Assembly: GCA_033557465.1 (NCBI GenBank)
Contig: CM066031.1
Coordinates: 177,599,043-177,663,042, forward strand
Direction of reading: 5' to 3'
Source of the DNA: Ichthyophis bannanicus
Lineage: Eukaryota; Chordata; Amphibia; Gymnophiona; Ichthyophiidae
Length of the DNA: 64,000 nucleotides
Of this stretch, positions 31,226 to 43,978 are shown piece after piece. The translations under genes were made by a program, and so were the position numbers. Position 1 is the stretch's first letter, and the number at the start of each line of letters is the position of its first letter. The notes beneath the pieces were generated by a model. It worked only from the letters and a program-made list of their open reading frames with translations. It searched no databases and was not told the DNA's origin.

Positions 31226-34200
31226 TCTTCTGACTTGTCTTTCGAATCATATCTCCCCTGTTCCTCCTCTCCTCCAGAGTGTACATATTTAGGTCTTCAA
31301 GTCTCTTCTCATAAGTCTTCTGACACAGACTCTATATCATTTTGGTTGCCTTCCTCTGAACTGTTTCAAGACTTTTTATTTATTTAACCTGACTATAAGG
31401 TCTCCAAAGCTGAACACAATATACCAAGTGTGGCCTCACCAATGACTTGTACAGTGGCATTAGTATCTGTTCCTTTCTGCTGGTAATTTCTCTCTGTATG
31501 CAACCCAGCATCCTCCTGGCTTTTACCACCGCCTTGCCACACTGTTTGCCACTTTAAGATTCTCAGAAACAATCACTCTGAGGTCCTTCTCCTGGTCCAT
31601 GCACACCAACGTCTCGCCCCCTGTCTCATACAATTCCCTTGGATTTCTGCTTCCCAAGTGCATGGCACTGTACTTCTTCACATTAAATCTTAACTACAAA
31701 GCATTAGTCCATTCTTCCAGCTTTTATAGATCTTTCCTCATGTTATCCACTCCCTCAGGGGAGTCCACTCTATTGCAGATTTTTGTGCCATCTTCAAAGA
31801 GACAGTCTTTTCCATTCAGTCCTTCAGCAATATGACTCACAAATACATTGAACACTATTAGTCCCAGGACTGAACCTTGGACCACACTGCTAATCACCTT
31901 CCTTTAATCTGAGTGAGTTTTGTTTACCGTATCCTTCCGTCATCTGTCAGCCAACCAATTTCTGATCCAGTTTACCACCTTGGGACAAATCCCCAAGCTG
32001 TTGAGTTTATTGATAAGCCTCCTATGAGGAACAATATCAAAGGCTTTGCTGAAATCTAGGTAGATCACATCAATCACATGCCCTTGATCTAGTTCTCTGG
32101 TCTTTCATTGCTTCCCTATTACCACTTTTGTGAGGAGGTATCACATCAGCCCTTCTCCAGTCCTGTGGAACTTATCCTGTCTCCAAGGATCTATTAAAAA
32201 CATCCTTTAAAGGCCCTGCGAGAACCTCTCTGAGCTTTTTCAGTATCCTGGGATATATCCCATCTGATCCCATGGCCTTGTCCACTTTCAGTTTTGCAAG
32301 TTGTTCAAAAACATCATCTTCTGTGAATGGTATGGTATCTTCTCCAAATTAATGAATGGAGTGGAACGGGTAAACGTAGATTGGTTGTTTACATCATCAA
32401 AATATAAAAAGACTAGGGGACATGCAATGAAGCTACAGGGTAACCTATTTAAGACTAATAAGAGAAAATATTTTTTCAATCAACATGTAATCAAACTCTG
32501 GAATTTGTTACCGGAGGATATAGTAAAAGCTGTTAATGTAGCTGGGTTTAAAAAAAGGTTTGGACAAGTTCCTGGAGGAAAGGTCCATAAACCATTATTA
32601 AAAGGGACACGGAATATCACTGCTTGACCAAATATAAGCATTGAAGAACCTGTGTCTTTTGGGGAAACTGCTAGGTACTGTCGCCACCTGTTGCCACCCT
32701 AGGCGGTTGCCTAAGGTAGGGCGAGCACTCTTTCTGTAGTTGTGGGTTTCAAATAAATTGAAGTCTGAGAGCCTTTAAGGCTAACACAGGAAATTTATTG
32801 ATTTTTACTACTTCTCCATACAGAGCTTTTATAAAGCTCAACGCAAAGGCAAGAAAAGGAAAAAAAGGTAGGATTTCTTCTCCCAACACAATTAGCTTCT
32901 GTCACTTCCAGAATTCACAAATCAGGCTTCATTATTTCTTCTAGCCTTTAAAACATAAATGCTAGTTTGCCTTCTTGAAACTTCCCAACATTCAAACACT
33001 TTCTGGCTTTATTCAAGGAAACATTTCTAAAAGTAAACAGGGCTTTAAAACACTGTCCAGCCTGTTTCTTTTTCTCTACTGGCAAATGCAGCCGTCTGAG
33101 CTTCACTCTCTATAGAGCTCAAACACTTGTTTTGTGACACAGAGCACATTCCATTGCACACTCAGAATCAATATCAGAAGGATAACTTTCTGTCTCCATT
33201 TCCTCAATATCTGACTCTTGTATATCGTGGTTTAAACTTCTCCGGGTAAACCCAGGCTCTGCCCTTTCCAACAGCTTAAGAATTTCCTTCCAGCCAGAGA
33301 TTCCTTTGCCTCTAGAATTCTTAGGATATACTGGCAATTCTCTCTCTCTCTCATTAACTGGCTTATTGTTTGCAGCTTGCTTAACTTGCTGTTGAACACA
33401 GGGTTACTCACGGTTCTCCTTGTACCAGATAAGTATTCACCAAGCCTTTGGCTTGCAGTAAAAATGTCCTCATTTAAGGCTCCCTCAGAAGGAAAACTCC
33501 TGCCTCCAGGCTCCAAAGCAACTCTCCTGCATTCTGGATTCCTCCCTGGCTTATGGCTTTTTCCCTTGAGTGTTCCAGCAGTTTCTACAGTGTCCTCTAA
33601 GGCTGGGCTTCTCTTAGAAGTCTGTCTCAGCAGTTCCTTCTCCCCTGGGCTGTCCTGGGAAATACCTTTCACTCTAGCTGCCCGGGAGCTTCTTCCTCCC
33701 TTCAGCACCTTAGGACTTCTGCTGTGTTCTGAGTCTCGGGTAGCTCCTCCCCTGGGAACTCCCTTCCTCCTGTGATGCTGCCTCTCAACCTCAGCCCCTG
33801 CATCAGCGTCCGGAACCTGATCAGTGTGAGGGTTAGGGTTAGCATTCACCTCAGCATTAGCATATGCATCAGGATATGCCTCAGGAAGAAGACCTCTCCT
33901 GTTACTGCCCCCTTCCTTTTGTAATCCCCTAGGGCAGTGATGGCTAACCTTTTTGAGCCCGAGTGCCCAAACTGCCGCACAAAACCAAAGAATTTCCTCA
34001 AAGTGCCAGCATGTCAATTTGCATAAATATTTGCATAATGCTAACATACACTAACTTTTAGTAAACATGTCTCTTAATGAGTGTATGGATAAAGACAGAC
34101 TAAAAGATTTCTACATTACTATAATCCAGTGCCAACCGCCAGGCACATTAGGAACTACTACAAACACTGCCCATTTAGAACCAGTAGCAAACCCGCCGTA

Positions 34201-34689
34201 TCCTAACAGCACTACCAGGAGTCACAAAGCACCATACCATACCTATCAAAAGGCAACACTGCAAATATTAAACCAATACATTTCAGAGAACAATACATGA
34301 CCTACTGGGGAAAGAGAACAAGTGGCAATGTCAAAAAGGAATTACATAAACAGAATACCTCAGCTCAGTTACACAGTTGCAATTGCTCCAGCCACTTTCT
34401 TCTGGTTTCTTCATGTTTTCTGCTAACTCTCCATCATCTGCTATCCATTTGTCCTTTCTTCTCTCTTCTAGTTTTTTTTCCATTCTCTCTCTCTACATCC
34501 GCTTTAACATACTAATCTTTCTCCTTTTGCTCTTTCCTCATTCCTATTTCATCCACTCAAATTTTACCCCTCCATCCTCAATCCCCACTTACTCTCCCAA
34601 TACCCGGCCAATTGTACATTTTTCTTCCCTCACACACAAAATATTTTTCCCCTCTCCATTTCATTCTCCCAGCCCCATCCCCTTCTAAT

Positions 34690-36325
34690 CTCCCCCAACA
34701 TCAGCTCCCTTTTAGTTCCAGCCCCACCCAGTATCCGCTCCCTTCTAGTCCCCTCATCAGTCCATTTCCAGTCCTAGCTCCCCCATCCATTTCCAGTCCT
34801 ATCCGAGTCCCTTCATCAGCTCATTTCCAATACCAGCCTCCCATCAGCCCATTTCTAGTCCTTTCCTAGCCCCACCATCAGCCCATGTTAAATCCTAGCT
34901 CCCCTCCACTCAGCCCATTTCTAATCCAAGCCCCCCATGAGCCTACCTCCAGTTCTAGCCCCTCCATGAGTCCATTTCAATCCAAGCCCCCACCACAGCC
35001 CATTTCCAATCTTAGCTCCCCCAACACCCAATTCTCAGTTCTATCCTAGCCCATACATCAGCCCAGTTCCTGTCCTAGCTCCCTCCCCTAAGAGCCCATT
35101 CCAAGCCCCCCTTCCAATCAGTTATTTGCAGTTCAAGCCCCCTTCCACTCAGCCCATTTCCATTCCAAGTCCCCCTCCCCATTAGCTATTTGCAGTTCAA
35201 GCCCCCCACTTCCCCTCAGCCCATTTCCATTCCAAGCCCCGTCCCCATCAGCTATTTGCAGTTCAAGCCCCCCACTTCCCCTCAGCCCATTTCCATTCCA
35301 AGCCCCATCCCCAACAGCTATTTGCAGTTCAAGCCCCCTTCCACTCAGCCCATTTCCAGTCCTAGCAACCCCAACCCATTACCAGTCCTAGCCCCCCATA
35401 GCCCACTCCCAGTCCTAATCCCACCAGCCCATTTCCAGTCCTAATCCCCCATCACCCAATTTTCAGTTTAAGCCCCCCCATAGCCCATTACCAGTCCTAA
35501 CCTCCCCATCAGCCCACTCCCAGTCCTAATCCCCCATCACCCAATTTTCAGTTTAAGCCCCCCCATAGCCCATTACCAGTCCTAACCCCCCATCAACCCA
35601 CTTCCAGTCCTAATCCCACCAGCCCATTTCCAGTCCTAATCCCCCATCACCCAATTTTCAGTTTAAGCCCCCCCATAGCCCATTACCAGTCCTAACCCCC
35701 CATCAACCCAGTTCCAGTCCTAATCCCACCAGCCCATTTCCAGTCCTAATCCCCCATCACCCAATTTTCAGTTTAAGCCCCCCCATAGCCCATTACCAGT
35801 CCTAACCCCCCATCAACCCACTTCCAGTCCTAATCCCACCAGCCCATTTCCAGTCCTAATCCCCACTCTCCCAATTTTTGGTTTAAGCCCCCCAGCGCCC
35901 ATCACCACTCCTAACCCCCCCAGCCCAGTGCCCATCACCACTCCTAACCCCCCCAGCCAGCCCAGTGCCCATCACCACTCCTAACCCCCCCCAGCCAGCC
36001 CAGTGTCCATCACCACTCCTACCCCCCCAGCCCAGTGCCCATCACCACTCCTAAATCCCCCCAGCCCAGCACTACTCCTAACACCCCCCCAGCCCAGCCC
36101 ATCACCACTCCTAACCCCCCCAGCCCAGCCCATCACCACTCCTAACCCCCCCAGCCCAGCCCAGCCAGCCCATCCCCCCTCCTAACACCCCCACCACATC
36201 CCAACACCACTCCTAACCCCCCCCCCCCAGCCCAGCCCAGCCCAGCCCATCACATCTCCACTCCTAACCCCCCCCCAGCCCAGCCCAGCCCATCACATCA
36301 CCACTCCTAACCCCCCCCCCAGCCC
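34690..36325 (+). repeat. C-rich minisatellite inside the hAT element
   Basis: Imperfect tandem units contain CCAGTCCTAA, CCCCCAT and CAGCCCATT. Between 35400 and 35880 a higher-order unit of about 85-110 bp recurs (anchored on CCAATTTTCAGTTTAAGCCC at about 35456, 35541, 35650 and 35760). From 35880 to 36325 units of about 25-40 bp (CAGCCCATCACCACTCCTAA) dominate. The plus strand is almost free of G in places, so the minus strand is G-rich. Confidence 0.85.
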
Positions 36326-36351
36326 AGGGGAAATAAAAAAAAAAGAAAACC

Positions 36352-36747
36352 TGTCTGTTGCCGCTGTCGGGGCCGCCGCGGCAGAATCGAGCGTGCCGCG
36401 GGGCCCCCCTGTATCCGGCAGAGCCTGCCCTCCCCGTAGCAGCTCTCTCTTTGGAGCTGCAGTCAGACGCGCCGGCTTGCAGAGCGCGAGGGAAGAGTTT
36501 CTCCCTCGCTGCTCTGTTAAACCCGCGGGGGCTGATGGGAAGTTCCCATCAGCCCCCGTGGGCTTAACAGAGTCGCGAAAGGGAAACTCTTCCCTTCGCG
36601 CTCTGCAAGCCGGCGCGTCTGACTGCAGCTCCAAAGAGAGAGCTGCCAAAGAGAGAGCTGCTACGGGGAGGGCAGGCTCTGCCGGGTACAGGGGGGCCCC
36701 GCGGCACGCTCGATTTTGCCGCGGCGGCCCCGACAGCGGCAGCAGAC
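36352..36747. repeat. Long near-perfect palindrome, about 195-bp arms
   Basis: The sequence reads into its own inverse around 36542 (GATGGGAA-G-TTCCCATC). Arms contain CCGCCGCGGC, GCTGCAGTCAGACGCGCCGG and AGCAGCTCTC in mirror order, with a few mismatches and an extra repeat of AAAGAGAGAGCTG in the right arm. It is very GC-rich compared with its surroundings and would form a stable hairpin as single strand. Confidence 0.88.
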
Positions 36748-38702
36748 AAGTAAAATTGAAAAAAAAAAAAAAAAACTAATTGCGGACCTTCCCGCGTGCC
36801 AGCTGCAAGGCCTTCGCGTGCCACAGCTGGCACGCGTGCCATAGGTTCGCCATCGCTGCCCTAGGGACTCTCCCTGCACGTGTCTGACCAGTAACCACGT
36901 GCTGCTTCCCCAGCTGGCCTTCATTAACCCTACAGCTTGTTCCTGAGCTTGGGCGTGGCTTACAGCTAGGCACTAGATGAGTTTTTTTCTGTTCAAAAAC
37001 ATTTTGTGTTTCACATCCCCGCCTCCTGCTTCTCTCCCTTAAGGTAAAAGTGTGCTCTTTTCCCACTTCTAAGGGCTCGGGAACATTTTGGCCATCACAG
37101 TACTTATGACCTAGATTGGCCGCTGTTGGAAACAGGATACTGGGCTTGATGGACCTTGGTCTGACCCAGTATGGCATATCTTATGTTCTTATACTCCATT
37201 TCCATTTGTAAATTTGTCTATCATATGTGGTCCTTCTCCAGGATTTTCTTTCAAGAATACAGAACAAAAGTATTTGTTCAGAATTTTTGCTTTTCCAATA
37301 TCACTTTCCACAAATCTATCCCTCAGCACTTTTGAGTCTTGCAGTTTCACCTCTGATCTTCCTCTTCTCCCAAATATACCTGAGAAAGGTTTTGCCTCTA
37401 CGCTTCTCATCTTTAGCCATCTTTTCTTCTGCCTTTGCTTTTGCTATCCTTATTTCTCTCTTTGTCTCTTTTAGCTTTATCCTGTATTCTTTTCTGTGTT
37501 CCTGTTTTTATGAGCTTCTGAATTTTGTGAAAGCTGTGTTTTTGCTTTTATTTGTGCAGCCACTTGATGAACCATATAGTTTCCTTTTCCTGCTGTTTCT
37601 ATTTAATTTACATAAATATATGTTGCTCTTCTTATTGCCTCTTTGAGTTTAGCCCACTGCTATTCCACTTCCCTTATCCCCTCCCACCCTGCCAACTCCT
37701 CCTTCAGGTACATTCCCATTTTACTGAACTCAGAGTTTTTGAAGTCTAGGACTTTAAGTTTGCTGTGAGTGGACTCTGCCTTGGCTTTTCCCTCAAACTA
37801 CACTGTGTGATGATCACTGCTCTCAAGTGGGCTCCCACCCCTACATTAGACATGCTATCTCCATTGGTGAGTACTAAATCCAACCTCGAACTTTCCCTGG
37901 TCAGTTCTATTGCCAGTTTTCTCAGCAATGCTTCTTGGAAGGCATCCCCAATTTTTTTTACTTCTTTCCAGATTTGCAGAAGGAATACCCCAATCCACAT
38001 CTGCTAGGTTAAAGTCACCCAATATGATCACTTCTCCCTTCATAGTTACTTTTACAATATCAATGATCAAGTCTCTGTCCATTTCCTCAGTTTGAGTTGG
38101 AGGCCTGTAGACTACACCAGTGTGGATGATGGTACCATCTCCTGTTTCCACCACAATCCACAGCGCTTCTCCTTTTCCCAGTCCTCTGCATTTCAGCAAC
38201 TTAATATTGCTTTTGACATATGGTGCTACTCCTCCCTTTTTCTGCCTTCTCTATCGCTTCTAAATAAATTATAGCCAGCTATGACTATATCCTATTCATG
38301 CGACTCATTAAACCATGTTTCTGTAATGACCACAATGTCCAAGTCCATTTCCACCATCAGAGCTTTCAGGTCAGCAACTTTGTTGGCTAGACTTTGAACC
38401 TTTGTACTCACTGCCTTCCAGCAATTGTTGGTTGGCTTGCTTATATTTTGGACGGATTTTGTTCAAACTCCTCTTCCCTCTTGTCACTGACGTATGGATT
38501 AAAATGATGAATATTACCAATGTTATTGTGCTCTTGCAGGGAGTGATGTCCTGAATTTGTTTTTTTCCCATTTGTCACCTCCTTTCCTTAGTTTAAGTAC
38601 TTGTCCACATATTGCCTGGATTTTTCACTTAGGATCCTTTTCTGCCACAGTCCATCAATAGTACAGCTTCTTGTTGTTCTATCTATTGCCTCAGTTGCCT
38701 AT

Positions 38703-41700
38703 GGGGTATGTTTACTAAACCGTCTTAATGTGCAGCCAGCGATAATGTGCAGGCTGCCATAAAAAGAGTGGGCATGTCAGTCTTAACGTAGCCACTAAGC
38801 ACGTAAACGCGCAGTAATCCTAAGTAGACGTGCAGACATGCAAACACAGAAACAGAGGTGTAGCACAATGGTCAATACACTGACTGATGGTACAGGGGTC
38901 ATGAGTTTGATCCTCCAGTGTGCCTAATGAATAAGGCTGGCTGAGGCATCACCCTTTATGTTTAAGTAGTGCTTTATGAGGCATTTTACTTTTATTTTAA
39001 GTAGTGCTGCCAGCAAGCACACCCTCACGGTGGCATAACCTAAGGTGCCGCATAAGGCACCCTATAAGGCACTCCATAGGGCACATTATAGAGCGCACTG
39101 TATGCGAAGGCACCCTATAATGTCCCCTATAGGACACCTTATAAGGCGCTTTATAGGGCCCCTTATGAGGCACCTCATGGTTACAGTACTGTGAGGGTGT
39201 TTTTGCTGGCAGCACTAATGTACATTAAAAATAGACAATGCCACAGACAACCCTATCAAATAACCCCACTGTGGGTTTGAATCCATGACCTCTGACTCCA
39301 CAGGCAATGAAGGAACCAGTGGGCTACAGCTACTGACAAACCCCTGGCTGGCTCAGAGGGACTGCATTTCACCACACAAACTGTCTGCTGTGGTTACCAG
39401 GATAGGGTTTACCCACCCATACCCATGAGGCACTGCACATGCAAGTCAGCAGTCTACAGATGATCACAAGATGGGGTATGCACCCCCACAGCACCTCGGC
39501 CTGGTAGGGGGAACTGAACGTGTGCACCCCCACAGCACCTCAGCCTGGTAGGGGGTACTGACCGTGTGTGTTACTGGCACCAAGAAAAAACAGCACACTG
39601 CCTCGTAGACAGAGGAACAGTACAGAAATGCTAGGCAGGTATAGACCACTCACAATATCTAATTATTCCATATGTTTCTTTACTGATCCATGATTGATAA
39701 GGGAGGCCAGACCCGACACAGGCCGTGTTTCGAGAAATCTTCTTCAGGGGTTAGGCACACCTTACTCTTAGGACCTTAGAGTGTATGTTGCTGGTAGTAG
39801 TATATCACAGAAGGTAAAATTATACTTCTACTTCACAGAAATCCAGACTATCATGGTCTGAGGAGGGACCGGCAAGCTGCTGCAGGCGGCATCTGTTCAT
39901 CCAAAGAGTAAGGTGTGCCTAACCCCTGAAGAAGATTTCTCGAAACACAGCCTGTGTCGGGTCTGGCCTCCCTTATCAATCATGGATCAATAAAGAAACA
40001 TATGGAATAATTAGATATCATGAGTGGTCTATACCTGCCTACGTTTTCTGTACTGTTCTTAATGTGTGTTACTGGCACAGAGTAGCTACTGATCGTCACA
40101 TTGTGCGGGAACTGTGCTCACCCTGAGGGTGAGGTGGGGCACCCAGCACCATGTCCACAGCACCTGGCTTAGATGAGATAGAGACCTGTAGCATAGGCTG
40201 TCAGTGCCAGTGTGTGATAGGTGTTCCTTGCAGACACATCTGGGATACACTTGTGTCCATCTGTATTTCCCAATTGCGTCTAGCCCATATGGACTGTGAT
40301 GCACCCAGAATAGTGCATATCCTGTGTGGGTGCTATGGTCACATGATTCAAGGGGGGGTGCAGTGTTTGGACCCATAGGTGGATTGTGTAGCACCCAACC
40401 TGCTCTCTGGGGCTCAGGTGGGGGACAATCTCCCACCAACAGATCCACACTCTACGTCCCTGTAATGGTGGAAGTAGAGGGGACCATCAACCCCAATCCT
40501 GCTGGGGAACAGACACCCTACAGGGCAGTCAATGCCGATATGTACACATCCATAAGACAATAGCAGACAGACAGCTGCCCCCCAACACTGTCTGACAGTC
40601 TCCAGCCATACACATCCTAACTGCAGACAGTCTGCTAGCTAGCCCATGGTGCATGTTCCTGGAGGAGATGTATGCACCCACTAAGAAGATTGGAACCCCA
40701 AAAGAAGAACCCATACACACCACTTGAGAGAAATGCTATGGAGCACTTTGGGGGAACCTAGCCATGCCATGGTCACTGCTCAGTCAGGGTGAGAGTGACC
40801 TCCCAGCAGGACATGCTGTGGCCACCCTATCTGTGCAGGTGGTGGCTCGGCACTTCAATGTCCGGGCCATTGCCCTATAACCTGTGCAGATGCATCCTGC
40901 CCAGGCCACCCTGTCCAGGCTATTCCCACAGTACCTTGCTCCTCATTATGCACATTGGCAGGCTAACACTGGAAACAGTGCAAGCAGTGTGGGTTGAGTA
41001 AGGTGTAGGCAGCCACAACTCACTGGATAGACAGACACACAATCCCACACCTATGTCAGCATTGTGCACATATCAGGCTTTTGGCAGCCCTGGCCACTGC
41101 ACCAGTCCTGGGCACAGTGCAGGCATGGCTATGGTACACAATACTGTTGGGGTCACTTCCCGGGGTGGTAAACACTGTGGGACACCAGAACTGAAACACA
41201 CTCCACAGACATCAGAAAGGTTGCTATGATGCAGCTCAATCAGATTGTGCTTAACTTAGGGACTGCTATCTGCCATTACTCATAGCAACCGTTTGATATA
41301 TGTGTAATGTATTCCCAGGTTTAGTGCGGCATTGCTACAGTATGAAAGTGCTAGTATTGGGAGATGTACGCAGGGCCCAACATCCTGCCTCTCCAGGGGT
41401 CTTTGGACAATGGAGCCTGTGGGTGCGGGTGTTTCTGCCCCTGTTGGCCGCTGCTCTGGGGCAGAGGTTCCCAACTCCAGTGCTGGTGGGCCAAACACTG
41501 TTCGTGTTTTCATGCTGTCCCTAATGAATATGCATGAGATACATCTGCATACAATGGGGGCGGCGTATAGAAATGCAGCACAGACAAGTTTATTAGAGAC
41601 AGCATGGAACCTGAATGGTGTTTTGCCCTCCACGACTGCATGTGGGCGACTCTGCTCTAGGTACTGCGCATGTTTATGGTGTCTCTGCTCTGTAGGGTAA

Positions 41701-43215
41701 CATATAGGCGTTTGTGCATGTTTATGTTATGTGCAATAAAGGTTCCCTCTTTATTACCATGGTTTAGTAGTGGGTAAAATATGGGGGCTGGGTTGGGAGG
41801 AGCCACAGCTGGGACTTGCACCTGTGAACCTCTGCTCCTGAACACACTGGCTGTGCGTACTGCACCACACTGTTGCCACAGGGACAGTTCATTCCCTGGG
41901 GATACCATGACTGGTTGGCAGACAGAGCCTGTCTGTTGTAGTGCATGGCACCCACCTACACAGGGCTAAGCCATGGTCTGCTGTGGGCAGCTGCCACTGC
42001 CCCCTCCACCACCAGTACCCCTCTGCCAATGTTCTGTGCCCTTGGGGTACTGACAACTACAGATAGACTCTAATGTATCCTAGGTGTGTCTGCAGGAACT
42101 ATTTATCACACACACACCGACACTGATGGGTACCTGCAACATGGCCTCTTTCAGCCATGGAAGGTGCTGCAGATCTGGTGCTGGCCGCCCCAACTCACCC
42201 TCAGGGTGAGCACAATACCCACACAATGTGATGGTCTATAGCTACTCTGTGCCACTAACACACACCGTCGGCACCCCCTACCAGGCTGTGGTGCTGTGGG
42301 GGTGCACTCAGTCAGTTCCCCCTACCAGGATGAGGTGCTGTGGGGTGCATACCCCATCTTGTGATCATCTGTGGACTGCTGATTTGCATATGCTGTGCAT
42401 CATGGGTACGGGTGGCTTGACTCTATCCTGGTAACCACAGCAGAATGGTTGTGTGGTGACATGCAGTCCTTCTGTATCCAGCTAGGGGTTTGTTAGCAGC
42501 TGTAGCCCACTAGTTGCTTCACTGCCTATGGAACCAGCGGTCATGGTTTTGAACCCCCAGTGGGGGTTATTTGATAGGGCTGTCAGAGGCATTGTTTATT
42601 TTTAATGTACATTAGTGCTGCCAGCAAAACCACCCTCAGAGTACTGTAACCTTAAGGTGCCCCATAAGGTACCTTATAGGGCACCCTATAAGGCACCCTA
42701 TAAAGCGCCTTATATGGTGCCTTATAATGTGTCCTATAGGGGACATTATAGGGTGCCTTGGCGGACAGTGCACTTTATAAAGTGCCCTATGGAGTGCCTT
42801 ACAGGTTGCCTTATGCATCACCTTAGGTTACGCCACTGTGAGGGTGTGTTTGCTGGCAGCACTAATTAAAATAACAATAAAATGCTTCAAAAGCACTACT
42901 TAAGCATAAAGGGTTATGCCTCAGCCAGTCTTATTCATTTGGCACACGGCGGGATCAAACTCATGAACCCATACCATCAGTCAGTTTATTGCCCATTGTG
43001 CTACACCTCTGTTTCTGTTTTTGCATCTCTGCACGCCTACTTAAGATTACCGCGCATTAACATGCTTAGCAGCTTCTCGCACGATAATGTGTGCCGTGCA
43101 CGTTATCGTGCGATAATCCCGTTTTGCTACGTTAAGACTGAAACGCCCACTCCTTTTATGGCAGCCTGCACACTAGTGCCGGGCGCATGTTAAGACTGCT
43201 TAGTAAACATACCCC
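38703..43215. mobile_element. Large foldback element, copy B
   Basis: This is the orthologue of 10606-15120 with the same GGGGTATGTTTACTAA ends and a nearly identical length (4513 bp). Only scattered substitutions and small indels separate the copies. Confidence 0.75.
39581..40062. mobile_element. 482-bp inverted-repeat element with hammerhead-like motif, copy B
   Basis: Same 482-bp length as copy A, with the 16-bp flanking repeat at 39565-39580 and 40063-40078. The CTGAAGA...CGAAAC...GTC core is unchanged. Confidence 0.5.
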
Positions 43216-43308
43216 TTAGTTGTGCCAGAAACATTCATGTGTATTTTAACTTTACTGTTCAGCATGGATATGTATTTTGCAGCATTTACTCTTTCACCTT
43301 TCTCAAAA

Positions 43309-43606
43309 ATTTTATTTATTTATTTTATTTATTTACATTCTCTTATATACCGTGCTATTCTGCATCAGTGCGGTTTACATTGAACAAACTGAAATTACAT
43401 TGAAGAGGGCATTATAACTTGGAGAAAACTATTTAGAGGGAACATGGGCTATGGAGGGTTAAGTGGCTTGCCCAAGACCACAGGGAGCACCTGTAGGACT
43501 AGAGACCCCAGTCCTTCCGGCCCAAGGTTGCTGTCCTCTAGTGGGATTTGAACCCCCGACCTTCCGGCCTGAAGTACCCTGCCCCAACTACTAGGCCACT
43601 CCTCCA
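43309..43606 (-). mobile_element. MIR-like tRNA-derived SINE, copy B (more complete)
   Basis: This is the orthologue of 15215-15490 and keeps the core segment TGGCTTGCCCAAGACCACA that copy A has lost, so this copy shows the full head, MIR-like core and L2-type tail. Confidence 0.85.
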
Positions 43607-43720
43607 CTAATGTGCAGGCCACATCATCCATTCGCCAAGATACAGCCCCATACCATGACCGATGGTGGGTGTTTAACAGTCTTGATCGTGTACTTCGTAT
43701 TTAGTCTCTCGCCTGCTGGT
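43607..43720 (-). pseudogene. Tc1-type transposase, C-terminal part, copy B
   Basis: This is the orthologue of 15491-15604, separated from the rest of the transposase at 53790-54511 by CR1 and E1. Confidence 0.65.
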
Positions 43721-43978
43721 CGACGGATGTAGCGCAGGACCCAAAAGGCAGGCAGAGCTCCGGAGTCTCAATGCGTGGATGAGACAATGGTGCAGAGATG
43801 AGGGTTTTGGATTTGTTAGGAACTGGGGAACATTCTGGGGAAAGGAGGGGCTCTTCCGAAGGGATGGGCTTCACCTTAACCGGGATGGAACCAGGCTGCT
43901 GGCATTAACCTTTAAAAAGGAGATAGAGCAGCTTTTAAACTAGATATTAGGGGAAAGCCGACAGTCGCCCAAGAGCGG

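Larger units (their letters stand above)
33935..36858. mobile_element. Non-autonomous hAT element (2.9 kb) with 8-bp target duplication
   Basis: The left end reads CAGTGATGGCTAACCTTTTT and the right end, inverted, CAGCGATGGCGAACCTATGG; both fit hAT termini. It is flanked by an 8-bp duplication, CCCTAGGG (33927-33934 and 36859-36866), and copy A has a single CCCTAGGG at 8760-8770. It encodes no transposase. The interior holds C-rich tandem repeats and a long palindrome, listed separately, so it is a non-autonomous element that has captured or expanded other DNA. Confidence 0.9.
32679..37099 (-). mobile_element. Solo LTR3, copy B, interrupted by a hAT element
   Basis: Without the hAT (33935-36858) and one copy of its 8-bp duplication the LTR is about 1489 bp. 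ORF-X is broken twice: a (TC)n run has one more repeat than copy A, shifting the frame near 33340, and the hAT sits in the N-terminal part. Confidence 0.85.
32346..37193 (+). mobile_element. 5'-truncated CR1 3' end split by solo LTR, copy B
   Basis: CR1 parts are 32346-32674 and about 37104-37193. The LTR between them is flanked by GTAC (32675-32678 and 37100-37103), identical in arrangement to copy A. Confidence 0.85.
30253..38702 (-). pseudogene. Old CR1-type LINE, minus strand, copy B (with nested insertions)
   Basis: This is the orthologue of 5083-10605. Endonuclease pieces are at 38199-37746, the linker at 37410-37189, RT at 32345-31390, and the thumb and 3' end down to 30253. It is interrupted by an L2 fragment (30713-31225) and the plus-strand CR1 with solo LTR and hAT (32346-37193). 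Confidence 0.8.

Noticed and set aside
34377..34869. Overlapping plus-strand frames rich in Ser/Pro/Leu in the hAT element
   Set aside because: Low-complexity pyrimidine-rich DNA; different frames are open at once and there is no homology.
34690..36325. C-rich repeats as telomeric or CRISPR-like array
   Set aside because: Units are imperfect, of variable length, lack TTAGGG or regular spacers, and lie inside a hAT element.
36393..36779. GC-rich frames across the palindrome as a captured gene or exon
   Set aside because: Mirror-image frames on both strands are what a palindrome produces; no recognisable domain. A captured CpG-island fragment remains possible.
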